From positions 2,170,001-2,234,000 of the forward strand of contig JAHQRK010000006.1 in assembly GCA_019828595.1 (NCBI GenBank): a stretch of 64,000 nt of DNA. Reading direction: 5' to 3'. Numbering within the stretch: the stretch's first letter is position 1; the number at the start of each line of letters is the position of its first letter. Origin of the DNA: Aphanomyces cochlioides. Its lineage: Eukaryota > Oomycota > Saprolegniomycetes > Saprolegniales > Verrucalvaceae. The translations under genes and the position numbers were made by a program. The notes under the pieces were generated by a model that saw only the letters and a program-made list of their open reading frames with translations, searched no databases and was not told where the DNA came from. This document shows, one piece after another, positions 12,420 through 23,300 of the stretch.

Positions 12420-14291
12420 ATGACAAGTCCGCGGAGTGACCGACTCGTCGAGGAAACAAATGCGCTCCTCAAACTATCTGGCTTTGGAGATCGCGCGTTC
12501 AAAGACGTGAATGAGCTTGTGAGCAGTGTCTCCTCCATGAGCGTCGCCCTGTACGAGCGATTCTTTGATGTCCGCTTGGACGATATCATCCGAGAACCAC
12601 ATTCGATTGAAGACTACAGCCACAACGCCCAACTTGTAGTTGACAACTTGGCTGCTGCCCTCCTCACAGAAGATTTACAGCATGTTACAGGAGCCAAAGT
12701 CTGCACTGGCGATCTTGATTGCATCCGTGCGCTCATCCGAGTTCTCAGTCGAGTGTATCACATGCTCCATCGCTCTCGACTCGATTCAAGCTACAGTAGC
12801 AGCAGTAACGCCGACTTGCCTCTAGATCAAACGTTTTATGCCAAGAGAACAGCCAAAAAGACAAAGAAGCAGCGTCCAGCGAGCGCCAAGAACAGTCAGG
12901 GGACAGACGACCCATCGCTTTTGACGACACAAAAGTACGGACGCTTCGTATCCACGTCTTCCAGCCATCGATCTCAATCAAAGAACAGCAAATCGTCGTC
13001 AGTTCGAAAGAGTGCAAAGAGCTCAGCCAAGGCAAAACCATCACGAACTCTTGACTTTGGCAGTCTCTCATCTGTGTCGATGGCGGCATCAAGGGGAGAA
13101 GTCAATTTGACAGGACTTGAATTCAGCGAGTCGAGCAACGAGATCCGCCTCGCTGCACCGACGCCGCCATCTCCACCGAAACACAACGATGGCTCTTTGC
13201 ACATGGACGACTTGGCTCCTCATACTGAAAATTCTCCTCCAGCTCATGCAGACGTCACACCTCCTTCGCCAAAAGCGACAATAACGCATGCTGAACCAGC
13301 TCCAACATCTCCATTAAAGAGAGAAGAGCTGAAGGTCCGTCGACTCTTCCAAAGCAGCAACTGATCTTATGTTGTAGATACGCCTACAGCCCACGTCGGC
13401 CGACCGATTGCATCAACTTCGGTACAAAACGGTTCTGAACGAGCATGTACAGAACATCCGACTGGTACGCCCATGACCGACGCAGCATGCTTCTCACAGT
13501 CGAGCTAGCAAGAAATGAAGACGCATAGACGCATGGAGAGGGCATTCCACCACAAACAACACACAGAGCGTGTCGAAAGGGTACGCTTCATCCAAGCATA
13601 GTCTAGAGAATGACCGCCTTGGACGCAGATTCGCTCGATGCGATTGCATGACGAGCTCAAGCTACAGCGACTTGCACTGGGCGTGCAACAGAAGCGACTG
13701 GAGGAGAAGAATTTGAAGGAAACCATGCAGCATTTGCTCATGCTAGAGAAAGCGCGGCTGAAACAAGAGCACGAGCAGACGGCTGAGGTGCTCAAAGCCA
13801 TTCAGAGAGAACATGCTCAGCGCGAGAGTGCCCTCGAACAATTGTATGCCGTTGTATCCACGTTTTTCTCTGTGACGACTGTTGTAGTTTTGTCAATCAA
13901 ATGCAAATGGTCAAAGAAGAACGCGACAACGAAGTTCGCGAACGTGCTCTCTTGCAACAAGCTCATAAGCAGGTACTCTGGCACACCGACGCTGAAAGTA
14001 AACGCTCATGGTGATGTGTAGGCCTCGGATCAAATGCTTCGAGAATTGAGAAGTAGTCGTGAGAAGGAAGTTGCAGCGCTGATGGAACAACGCGAGCACT
14101 TAGCTCAGGTTCAACAAGTCCGCCAAGAGCGACACATGGCTCGATACATAGCTCAGACATACCAGAATCCACCCACAGATGCATTTCGGAAGAAAATTGA
14201 TCCTTTCTACGCGGCTGCCATGAAGTCGCGGGCGACGCGGCAGCAAAAGGTGGCGCAGGTTCAACGCATTTATGGCACAAAGCAGAGATAA
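12420..14291 (+). CDS. CEP95: Centrosomal protein CEP95-like (CH-like domain plus coiled coil)
   Basis: Six exons, 547 residues; introns 13335-13377, 13465-13508, 13581-13628, 13844-13887 and 13973-14021. Residues ~1-120 (NALLKLSGFGDRAFKDVNEL, SMSVALYERFFDVRLDDIIR, ALIRVLSRVYHML) match the calponin-homology-like N-terminus of CEP95/CCDC45. The middle is Ser/Pro-rich and probably disordered. The C-terminal third is coiled coil (LHDELKLQRLALGVQQKRLEEKN and onward) ending in a basic tail with YRIAQTY-like and FRKKIDPFYAAAMKSR segments, also found in CEP95 relatives. The protein is expected at centrosome or basal body. The start at 12420 is the first true ATG of the frame. ARL2 begins 82 bp downstream on the same strand. 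Confidence 0.82.
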
Positions 14292-14293
14292 TC

Positions 14294-14349
14294 ATCCGGA
14301 TAAGGATGTTTTACCGTAGTCGATATTCGGTTAAGTAATTTTATCCGGT
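14294..14349 (+). promoter_or_regulatory. Two CCGG-core motifs upstream of ARL2
   Basis: ATCCGGAT lies at 14294-14301 and TATCCGGT at 14342-14349, inside the 81-bp gap between the CEP95 stop and the ARL2 start. The same core recurs before many genes in this window; a promoter role is inferred from position only. Confidence 0.45.
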
Positions 14350-14372
14350 TTCCATATTCATTCACATCCAAC

Positions 14373-14976
14373 ATGGGCTTGCTCACGATCTTGAAGAAAG
14401 TCAAGCAAAAGGAGAAGGAATTGCGCATTCTGATGCTGTAAGTGGACATCAAGAAGCGCGCTTGATTGATTCTTGTGTAGTGGACTCGATAATGCCGGCA
14501 AGACGACGATTTTGAAGAAGTTCATGGGTCAAGATATCACGTCGATTAGCCCAACATTGGGCTTTGATATTCAAACGCTAGAGTACAAGCAGTTCAAGCT
14601 CAACGTATGGGATGTCGGCGGGCAGCAAACGATCCGCTCGTACTGGCGCAACTACTTTGAACAAACCGATGGTTTAGTCTGGGTAGTTGATAGTGCCGAC
14701 CGACGACGGCTTGAGGATTGCAAACGAGAATTGGCCGCGTTGTTGACTCAAGAGAAATTGGCTGGTGCGACGCTGTTGATCTTCGCGAACAAGCAAGATT
14801 TACCCGGCGCTCTCTCGCCTGAAGACATCGTCATCGCGCTGGGCCTCCACGAAGCTCAATTTGCAAACCGCCACTGGAAAATTCAGTCTTGCAGTGCATT
14901 CACAGGCGACGGACTGGTTGACGGAATCGACTGGATGGTCACTGATATTGCAAATCGCATTTACATGCTGGAATAA
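14373..14976 (+). CDS. ARL2: ADP-ribosylation-factor-like GTPase ARL2
   Basis: Two exons (intron 14438-14480) encode 186 residues, the normal ARL2 length. The N-terminus [20 protein letters not shown] is typical of ARL2. P-loop GLDNAGKTT, switch I threonine in [11 protein letters not shown], switch [20 protein letters not shown] and the NKQD guanine-specificity motif are all intact. ARL2 works with tubulin cofactors (TBCD/TBCE) in tubulin assembly and releases lipidated cargo from carriers such as PDE6D, partly for cilia. Gly2 is present, although ARL2 is generally not myristoylated. Assignment to ARL2 rather than ARL3 rests on the N-terminus and the switch-region wording. Confidence 0.95.
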
Positions 14977-15173
14977 TACACTGAATTCGGTTTATTATGG
15001 CGCGGAAGGCCCATGGCGGAATTTCATCAAGGCGTCGCGACGATAAACCCCTCAAGCTCTTTGTTCCTCCATCAAGATTTGAAGTTTAATTGGTCTAAAA
15101 TATAAAGGTTGAGCCAATCATAATTCAAAACGTGAAGTCGAATATTCCATCCACAAACGAAAAAGAGATCGAC

Positions 15174-15799
15174 ATGATCAAGGGAGTCCTCATCGTCAAC
15201 AACCACGGCAAAGCCCGCATTGTCAAGTTCTACGAGCATGTGGTACGTAAATACGATAATCTTCAAGCTGTATGATGCCTTGATAGCCTGATGCAGAACA
15301 ACAAGCCGTCATTCGCGATATCTATACTCAAGTGTCGAAACGACCAGACACCTTGTGCAATTTCTTGGAAGGCAGGTCTGTGCATCACTGACGCATTCAA
15401 TATGCTCACGATATGATAGTGTGCGATACTGGGGAGATGGCATCAAGCTCATTTACCGACACTACGCCACACTGTACTTTGTGTTCGCAGTCGACAAGCA
15501 AGAAAGTGATTTGGGTATTTTGGATCTCATCCAAGGTGGGCGCAGTCTATATCAGTTGTGCCCTTGCTCACTGCTATGTGATAGTTTTTGTGGAAACCTT
15601 GGACAAGTGCTTTGAAAATGTGTGCGAGTTGGACTTGATCTTCCACAGCGACAAGGTCCACTACGTGCTCGACGAAATAGTCATGGGCGGCATGGTACTC
15701 GAGACCAACATCAATGAAATCCTCACTGCAGTCAATGAAATGAACAAACTTGATGCCAACTCAACGAAGCGATCGCTTCCTGGTACTGGCAAAAAGTAG
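15174..15799 (+). CDS. AP3S: AP-3 complex sigma subunit
   Basis: Four exons, introns 15243-15286, 15376-15419 and 15536-15584, giving 162 residues. The clathrin-adaptor small-chain fold is clear: MIKGVLIVNNHGKARIVKFY at the N-terminus, KLIYRHYATLYFVFAVD, and ETLDKCFENVCELDLIFH toward the C-terminus. The FYE/NHGK start and the ILDLIQVFVETLD segment match the AP-3 sigma subfamily rather than AP-1 or AP-2. AP-3 sorts membrane proteins from endosome or Golgi to lysosome-related compartments. The stop lies 31 bp from the convergent small mitochondrial-type gene. Confidence 0.94.
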
Positions 15800-15830
15800 A
15801 TACACCATGTTGAAAGGAAAAGAGAGTGCT

Positions 15831-16255
15831 TTATACCATAACACCTTTGCTTTGGGGAGCGTTTTTCGCCTTTTCTTGCAATGCCAAGTCGACCTTTTTC
15901 ATTTCCGCAACTTCGTCAGCCTTGGCTTGTTCTTCTTCCGTCAAGACAACGACCCCAAATTCCTTCAAGCGATCTTCCAGCAATGCGACGCGCGCCACGA
16001 GCTTTTCATTTCGCGACTTTTCTTCTCGGTGCAAGTTTGTAGCATTCACCAATTGAATCGACAACGACAGCGTCAAGAGTGTCACGCCAACATTGAACGC
16101 ATTGAGGGGCTGACGGGCCAAGTGAGACAAAAAGGACGTTGGGTACTCTACAATTCATGAACTTCATATCAAATCCCAATGTTTCTATACCTACCAGGCT
16201 TAGGCGGTGCAGGTTTAGCCGTTGAGAAGGCGCGATAGATAGATCGGCGCAACAT
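15831..16255 (-). CDS. Small mitochondrial-type membrane protein, unknown function
   Basis: Two exons (intron 16148-16194) give 125 residues. The N-terminus (MLRRSIYRAFSTAKPAPPKP) is basic, Ser/Thr-containing and free of acids, a good mitochondrial presequence. A single hydrophobic helix follows (FNVGVTLLTLSLSIQLV), then a C-terminal coiled coil beginning LHREEKSRNEKLVARVALLEDRL. This layout suits an inner-membrane protein with one anchor. The family is not recognised. The short reading frame alone would start at an internal ATG and miss the presequence; splicing restores it in frame. Confidence 0.72.
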
Positions 16256-16304
16256 GTCGGGCTCAAAATGTTGGGAGATGGGAAGGACGGCCAGTGATGA
16301 TTCA

Positions 16305-16340
16305 CCCGGATAATATTTATCCGGTTATTTGAATCCGGAT
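16305..16340. promoter_or_regulatory. Triple CCGGATAA/TATCCGG motif in a bidirectional promoter
   Basis: The 161-bp space between divergent genes holds CCGGATAA (about 16307), TATCCGG (about 16318) and ATCCGGAT (16333-16340), in both orientations. Position suggests shared control of both genes; this is inference. Confidence 0.5.
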
Positions 16341-16416
16341 AATGTGTCATTTTATATCCGAACAAGAATGAAACGACATCTTTTGATAAATTTATCCCAT
16401 TGACCGAGTTGACAAT

Positions 16417-17244
16417 ATGACTGGGGACGATCCCGTGCGTCCATTGCCGCTTAAAGCGAAATTCCAAGTCGGCAGTGCTCAAGCACCGATCAATTACAAG
16501 TTCCAGGAGCTTTGCTTCCACACAGATGAGACCCCAGCGCACAAACTTGCTGCCAAACGAGAGGTTCAGGCCTCCCTCAAGTCCAAGATCCTCTCGGTTG
16601 AAAAGGCTGACTGGAATCAGTCGACAAAGGAAGCTGAAGTATTGAGAACAAACTCCTACAAGCGTACATTTGTCAATGGGGAGGTGAGTTGGTGCTGACG
16701 AAAACATGAGGCTTGATCCGCCTGTACAGATGAACCATGGCAACATGTACCAGTATAATTATCGCGCTGAAGTCTTGCCGATAAAGTATCCCACGCTATT
16801 GGCCAAGCCCAACAAATTTAATCAAGGCATTCTGGAAGTTGCGCAGCAAGAGATCGCTCCAGGAGAAACTTTTGGCGACGAGCGAATGCAAAGGGTACTT
16901 GCTTGAAGACTTCCTCACATAATTGCCTGGTGACAATCTAGGAAATATTCAAACGATCGGAAGAGATACCCAACCACCCTGACTTAAGAGATGCTGTTGC
17001 GTGGAATACATCAGTCGTCAAGTCCAACAATGAATTGCGCCAAACCGTAAGCTATTTCACATTGCCGTCTTAGATCACTCACGTTTTGACGTAGTTCAAG
17101 CAAACCGAGGTAGCCAGGATAGCAAACTCCAAGAAGACAAATGCAAAGCTAGAGACTTACAAGACGCCGCAGGAACTTTATGAGGAGCAGCTGCAGCGTA
17201 CGCGCGAGGAGAAGGCCAAGAAAAAAGGCATTGCACCCTCGTAG
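16417..17244 (+). CDS. Conserved-looking soluble protein, unknown function
   Basis: Four exons, introns 16684-16729, 16895-16941 and 17047-17094, give 228 residues. No signal peptide or membrane segment. The sequence has spaced aromatic/basic stretches (YQYNYRAEVLPIKYPTLLAK, DLRDAVAWNTSVVKSNNELR) and ends in a charged helix (ELYEEQLQRTREEKAKKKG). Such short, tyrosine-rich, domain-free proteins are common among axonemal microtubule inner proteins, and the neighbour is an inner-arm dynein light chain, so an axonemal role is possible but unproven. Intron 3 has a second possible acceptor near 17073; the 17094 acceptor keeps the frame. Confidence 0.7.
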
Positions 17245-17296
17245 TCGTCGGTGGATCTTCTAACTAAATAACGGTCCGAATATCTTTTTCAAAATT

Positions 17297-17304
17297 ATCC
17301 GGAT
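17297..17304 (+). promoter_or_regulatory. ATCCGGAT motif upstream of DNALI1
   Basis: A perfect ATCCGGAT lies 48 bp before the DNALI1 ATG and 53 bp after the previous stop. Regulatory role inferred from recurrence in the window. Confidence 0.4.
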
Positions 17305-17351
17305 TGTATCCTGAAAGGTCGCAGTTTTGATTTTGTGTCGATTTGATCGCG

Positions 17352-18276
17352 ATGGCCGAACCTACACCTCCAGAGAGCTTGGTGAAGTTTGACGCGTCAA
17401 TATTTACTGGGGAGAACCACGACGGAGGAAAGAAGACGCATCCAACTTCAAAGATTGATCCGGTTTCACGCATTGAAGATGTCTTGAATGCAATGCTCCC
17501 TGCACAGTACGAAACCATACATTCATTTGCCTAATTGACATATATCCATTAGATCTTGGAAAGAAGACACGGGATTTTGGATGCGCTATGTCTCAGCGGA
17601 GCCTTCAACTCGCTTTGATGTGATCAAGTTGCAGGTATGTGGTTGTGTCTACTTGCAGCTCGAATGATTTACCCATCAGGAGCAAATGGATGCAAAATTG
17701 ATTAAGCGGCAAGCTCGGGAAAGCGGTATTTGCCCCGTTCGAGAAGATATCTACTCCCAGTGTTTTGGTAAGACATGCCAATGTCGAGCACTATGCTAAT
17801 GCAATCTCTTCGCAATAGACGAACTCATTCGCCAAGTGACGATAAATTCCCCAGAGCGTGGCTTGTTGCTTCTGCGTATTCGAGATGAAATTCGAATGAC
17901 TACAGATGCATACAAAACATTGTACGACAGCAGGTAATTCATGGTACCAATTTTGTCTCTCATAGTTGGCAAGCATCACGTTCGGAGTTCGAAAGCAGCT
18001 CCAGGCCGAGCAGGGCATGGGATCGATTGAGGACAAGGTTGTGTCATTCCATATAGCTCTCACGAGTTGGTTTAGATCTTGCTTTTGACTGAAGAGAAGC
18101 GCGAATACGAAAATAAAGTACTGGAATTGACGAACAAGCTGGAAATCATCGAGAAACGAAGCAATGAACGCCGAGCCCTTCAGGAGAAGCGCTACAAGGA
18201 GGAGATTGAATTTCTCAAGTATCAAGGCCAGCATCTCGATGCCTTCCTCAAGTCAGCTGGAGGCTCAAGCAAATAA
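17352..18276 (+). CDS. DNALI1: Axonemal inner-arm dynein light intermediate/light chain p28 (DNALI1)
   Basis: Six exons, introns 17507-17552, 17635-17679, 17768-17818, 17934-17973 and 18038-18075, give 234 residues, close to the usual ~240-260. The family core is plainly present: RFDVIKLQEQMDAKLIKRQA, RESGICPVREDIYSQCF, DELIRQVTINSPERGLLLLR and IRDEIRMTTDAYKTLYDSSI, followed by a C-terminal coiled coil. The protein binds single-headed inner-arm dynein heavy chains in motile flagella, which implies zoospores or a similar flagellate stage. The stop is only 3 bp from the convergent TTC5 stop. Confidence 0.95.
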
Positions 18277-18279
18277 GCT

Positions 18280-19974
18280 TTATGAATCGAAGTTATTGAC
18301 GTGTATCTCAGCATGTGCATACGACTCTGCAACCACTTGACCATTTACGAGAAACAAATGAGGTTCAGAAACATGAAGACATTGGTAGTTGATAGTCTAG
18401 ACAAACCATTAAGATGCATATTCGATGATGCGGGAATACCATGCAGTTATACGACAAATGGATAACTTTGACGAATGGGTCTAAAACGTAAAAGACATCT
18501 CTCTCCGTCATCTTCGAGTACGCGATATTATCCAAGTGATAAATCGATACAGCGCAGCACGTTTTAGTCTGGTCCATCATGACAAAGCAACTAAGTTGTC
18601 GGTGAAATGAGTCATCTTGGCGAGTATTTACCCAGGAGGCTCATTTTTCCGAACAACATCCACTAGCAATTTTAGAGCGACAGCCTTTCCTTCATTGGAC
18701 CCAAGTCTGAAATACATCAAGAGAGGTATATGAAGTCACACCTACTGAAGAGATGAGATGGAGACGCGCTTACGACCTTGAATGTCTGATTCATTTGGAA
18801 GATTCAATGCTAAATGAGCAAGATGGGAGCTTTTCAGACGACCCTAGAGGATGAGGTATTTGAGAACACTGCATGGAGAAGCATAAACCTTTTGGTGAAT
18901 CAAATTGGAAACACGTAAAGTCCACCGAAGAATATTGTCTACGATACTCATGGCTCGAAGAGAGGGATCCAATGCATGTGCTTTGCAAAAGCTCTTCACG
19001 GCTAATGCGTATTCTTCTTTGTAGCGGAACACCTACAAATACTAGTAAACTTGAACGGCACTCATTATGTACATTGCCACGATTGAAGTGAAGATCTGGA
19101 TTCCCAGCAGCTCCTGTTGCTTCCTGCGTAGATTTAGGTCAAAACGTGAGTTTAAGCGTACTGCGCGAGCATAAGCTGCCAAGGATCGGTCCAGATCAAC
19201 GGGGCTGTGAGAGCTAGTGAAGAAAAGCGCCAATAAGGCGTTTCCCATTACATCTGGTGATATCTTAGTACCATTTGCAACTTGAGTGCACTTACACCAC
19301 GATTCGCCGTCTTCAATGTCCATGCTCAAAGCTTGTTTTGCGTGAGCAATGCTCGTCTAAAATCACTTTCATCAATAATAATTTGCTGCAAACATACCTT
19401 AATATTTCTTGACATTTCCTCAGGTTTGGTTCCCATTCTCCTCAACAGCATGGATAGACATCTGAGGGCTTGTTTACTTGGGCCGAAATCCAAACAATTC
19501 TCAAAGCAATTCTTTGCAGACTGCATGTCACCCTTCTTCCAAAAGCAATTTCCCAGAGATACCCAGACGTCCAAGTTACATGGATCTAATTTCGCCTACG
19601 GAGTAATATCATTCGCAACAGTGGACAATTCAACTGACGGCTTGGGAGAGCAAAACTTCCGACGATGCACTGTACTCTGGAAATGCATCCAGCGCTTTAC
19701 CCTTGATATATGATGCCGTGGCTTTCATGTGCCGATTGTTTCCTACACGTATGAATCACGACAAGAGCATGTACTTTCGTCTCAAACCGATATGTATTTC
19801 GTCAATGAGAGCACAGATTTCATCCGCCATTGCTTGTAATTTGAGCTGAGTTAAGGTATTCACGTTAAACTGTTTGAGCGCACTTGTCTGTACCTTCTTC
19901 TCTTGCTTGTCTGCGCTGAAATAGTGATCATGGACCTTATAGAGCTCTTTGAGCTTGTGTTGAGCCACCTCCAT
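18280..19974 (-). CDS. TTC5: TTC5/STRAP-like TPR plus OB-fold protein
   Basis: Eleven exons, 409 residues; introns 19743-19787, 19596-19638, 19357-19397, 19254-19295, 19124-19161, 19033-19072, 18844-18888, 18690-18776, 18591-18631 and 18397-18439. TPR units include DVWVSLGNCFWKKGDMQSAK and FRYKEEYALAVKSFCKAHAL; the motif NPDLHFNRGNV appears only once the 38-nt intron 19124-19161 is removed and matches TTC5 NPDLHLNRA. The C-terminus (GKAVALKLLVDVV onward to PHLFLVNGQVVAES) is the TTC5 OB fold. In animals TTC5 acts in p53/p300 responses and in tubulin mRNA autoregulation on ribosomes. Intron 18690-18776 has alternative acceptors and is the least certain junction. The true ATG at 19974 lies just inside a longer frame that opens with a TTG. 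Confidence 0.85.
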
Positions 19975-20018
19975 GTTCCAAATTTTCAAGTTAATGAAAG
20001 GTTATGCCGATTTTCCGG

Positions 20019-20026
20019 ATCCGGAT
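20019..20026 (-). promoter_or_regulatory. TCCGGATCCGGAT motif upstream of TTC5
   Basis: Overlapping copies of the CCGGAT core lie 45 bp upstream of the TTC5 start on the minus strand, within the 363-bp divergent gap shared with ASCC3. Confidence 0.4.
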
Positions 20027-20337
20027 AAATATCCTAGTCCATACCAGAGTAACTCGAACTTGGACGGCTGCAGACTGCGTAAATGCAGAGAGAGGGACGT
20101 CCTATAAGTTTGTGAACTTCATTAAGAGGACCAGATGATGGCTTTGAGGAGCGTGAATGAAGGGGTTGCCATGTTGTCGACTGCCGAATCTTCCGCGGAA
20201 GTTCCATTGAATGTGGTAAAAATGTCAATATATATGAATTAAAATATTTAGCATTTGTATCGGTTTTTATTTTCAAATTGTTTTTAAAGATTTTTTGCAT
20301 TTTCAAGGCCATTTAAGCTTTAGCGCAGGAGTGGACG

Positions 20338-23300
20338 ATGGGATTCGCATTGGACTTGATTGAAGACGCATTTGGAAGCGTGGCACCATCAACGCCAAAG
20401 AAAAGACCGTTATCGATTCGGGCGTCGAAGAATGCACTCTTCCAATTCCCAATGGTGCGGCCATTTAGTTATTCGAACGAAGAGCCTTCAAATTCCGAGT
20501 TCCTTCGTTATGACATGGATTCGTCCAAGAAGAATAAAGAAGCCCCAGCGCCAGCAGCTAAAATTGCGAGTCCTGAGTGGCTTCTTCAAGTTTGTGAGCA
20601 ATACGCACTTTTGCATGACCTACCGATCCCTGGAGCTGAATTGGCCTCGTCGATTGTAGATGCTGTGAAGAAAGACGACGCGGAATCGATGCTGTTTAAC
20701 CTTTTGGGCTTTGAAGGCATTGAACTTATCCAAGATATTTTGGCTGCGCGGTCGTCGATTCAACAATTTACGACACGACAATTAACGCGAGCTGCTGCGG
20801 TTGTATCAACATCGCCGAGCCGATCACCGTCGAACAAGGCCAAAAAAGGCTCTTCAGTCAGCATCACGAGCGAACTGGACCAATATGTTTCGAAACACGC
20901 ACGTAAGGAAGCTCGGCGTAACCAACGTCGCCAAGGAGCAGCCGCTGAAGAGGAGCAAAATTGGCTAGAAGCTGCAGGATATGATATGGATGTTGTGCAG
21001 GCTCTCAGAGAAAGCAATATTGAACGCAAAGCCAAAACGTCTACATCGCTTCTCAAGGAGCAGTTTGGCGAAATGGAGTACGAAACGAATACAATGGTGT
21101 CGGGTTTGCCTGCAGGAGCTGTCAAGACTGTGGAGAAAGGCTATGAAAAAGTGTATATTCCACCGAAAATTCAGAAACCCCTTACAAAGGATGAATTGGT
21201 GCCAATCATGCGAATGGATCCATTTACGTACAGCGTCTTCGAGGGTATAACTCACTTCAATCGGCTGCAGTCGAAGTTGTTCGAGGCGGCTTACAATACC
21301 AACCAGAATCTCCTCGTTTGTGCCCCCACAGGTAAATCATTGCAAATTTATTATCTTCACAAACTTGTATAGGTGCTGGTAAAACGAATGTTGCAATGAT
21401 GGCAATTTTGCATGAAGTCAAGTCCCATTTGAACCCCACAACAGGGCGAGTGGATGCTGGATCGATGAAAATCATTTATGTGGCGCCGATGAAAGCTTTA
21501 GCACAAGAAGTCGTCACGCGCTTCGCCAAACGATTAAAATCGCTTCATTTAAAAGTGGCCGAATTAACAGGTGACATGCAAATGACCAAAGCTCAAATCG
21601 AAGAAACGCACATCATTGTGACCACACCTGAAAAATGGGACGTCATCACTCGAAAAACGCATGAGCAAGCATTACTGTCGCAGGTATGAAGCTTATCTTC
21701 AGCAAATGTATTTATACGTTTGAAACAATATAGGTCAAGTTGCTAATCATTGATGAAGTGCATTTGCTGGCTGATGAACGTGGGCCTGTTATCGAAACTA
21801 TTGTCGCCCGTACGCTTCGCCGAGTCGAATCGACCCAAACAATGATTCGTATTGTTGGCCTCTCTGCTACTCTACCCAACTACAAGGACGTTGCCGAATT
21901 TTTGCGAGTTTCGTTTCCTGCAAATGCGGAGAGTGGGGGAGGGTTGTTTCATTTTGATGCGTCCTACCGTCCCGTCCCGTTGGAGCAAACCTTTATGGGT
22001 ATTACAGACAAAGGACGCACCAGACAAATGATGGCGATGAATCAGCTAGCCTATGAATATGCAGTGGACAATCTAGCTCGTGGCCACCAAGTTATGATTT
22101 TTGTACATTCGAGAAAAGAAACGGCAACAACTATTCGTGCAATCTTGGATTTGGCTGCCAAGAATGAAACTATTGATTTGTTTGCACCCAGTACAACACC
22201 TGTGAAAGAGTCTTTGGCGCACACCCTCGATAGCTTATTGCTCAAGAGTCGAAACAAGGAATTACAAGAATTTGCACCGAACGGATGTGGTATCCACCAT
22301 GCCGGTATGCTGCGCAGTGATCGCAATTTGACGGAGCAATTATTTGAAAATGGTCAACTCAAAGTGCTCTGCTGTACTGCAACCTTGGCTTGGGGTGTAA
22401 ACTTACCAGCACATTCCGTCTTGATTAAAGGCACACAAATTTACAATGCTGAGAAGGGTTGCATGGTCCCATTGAGTATGTTGGATGTGATGCAAATTTT
22501 CGGTCGTGCTGGCCGTCCTCAGTATGACACGTCTGGTGAAGCTACGATCGTAACAACTCATGACCAATTGGATCATTACCTCCGGTAAGCTCCCTCGCTT
22601 GAGTTGGCAAATCATGATTGAGTCCTAGGGCTTTATCTAATCAAGCGCCTATTGAGTCTGCTTTGATCAAAACGCTGCCTGATCATTTGAATGCCGAAAT
22701 TGTGTCTGGGACTGTTGCGAACATGTCTGAAGCGCTCACTTGGTTGAGCTACACGTATTTGTTTATCCGTATGATGAAGAGCCCTATGGTTTATGGAATG
22801 TCGTACGATGAGAGAGCAAATGATCCTATGCTTGTTGAAAAACGTACTTCGCTCTTGAAACAAGCTACCCAAACTCTAGAAGATGCGCGAATGATCAAGT
22901 TTGACCAAAGGTTCACACATGCGACTCCACCGTCCTAATGTGTATGTAGACGTGGTGAATTTGCCGTAACCAACTTGGGAAGAGTGGCCAGTCATTATTA
23001 CATCACGCATGGCACAATTGAAACGTTCAACGAAATGCTTGATCAGTACATGGAAGACGAAGACGTACTCAATGTTATTTGCTCGTCATCGGTACACCCC
23101 TCTTGTCGTGTGCATATCGATATTGTGTGTAGGAGTTCGAGCAAGTCCAAGTACGTGAAGATGAAACAGTTGAATTGGATCGAATCAAGAAGTCTTGTAA
23201 ACTACCTGTGAAGGGAGACAGCTCGTCTTCAGGAAAAGCCAACGTGTTGTTGCAGGTTCATCGCACAAATTTCATATTTGAAAGATTACTTCTTGCAATA

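Noticed and set aside
16006..16746. 246-codon minus-strand frame
   Set aside because: Antisense to the real two-exon gene and the 16417 gene; it reads through their promoter and intron.
20034..20312. 92-codon minus-strand frame upstream of ASCC3
   Set aside because: Low-complexity, no domain, lies in the divergent promoter region.
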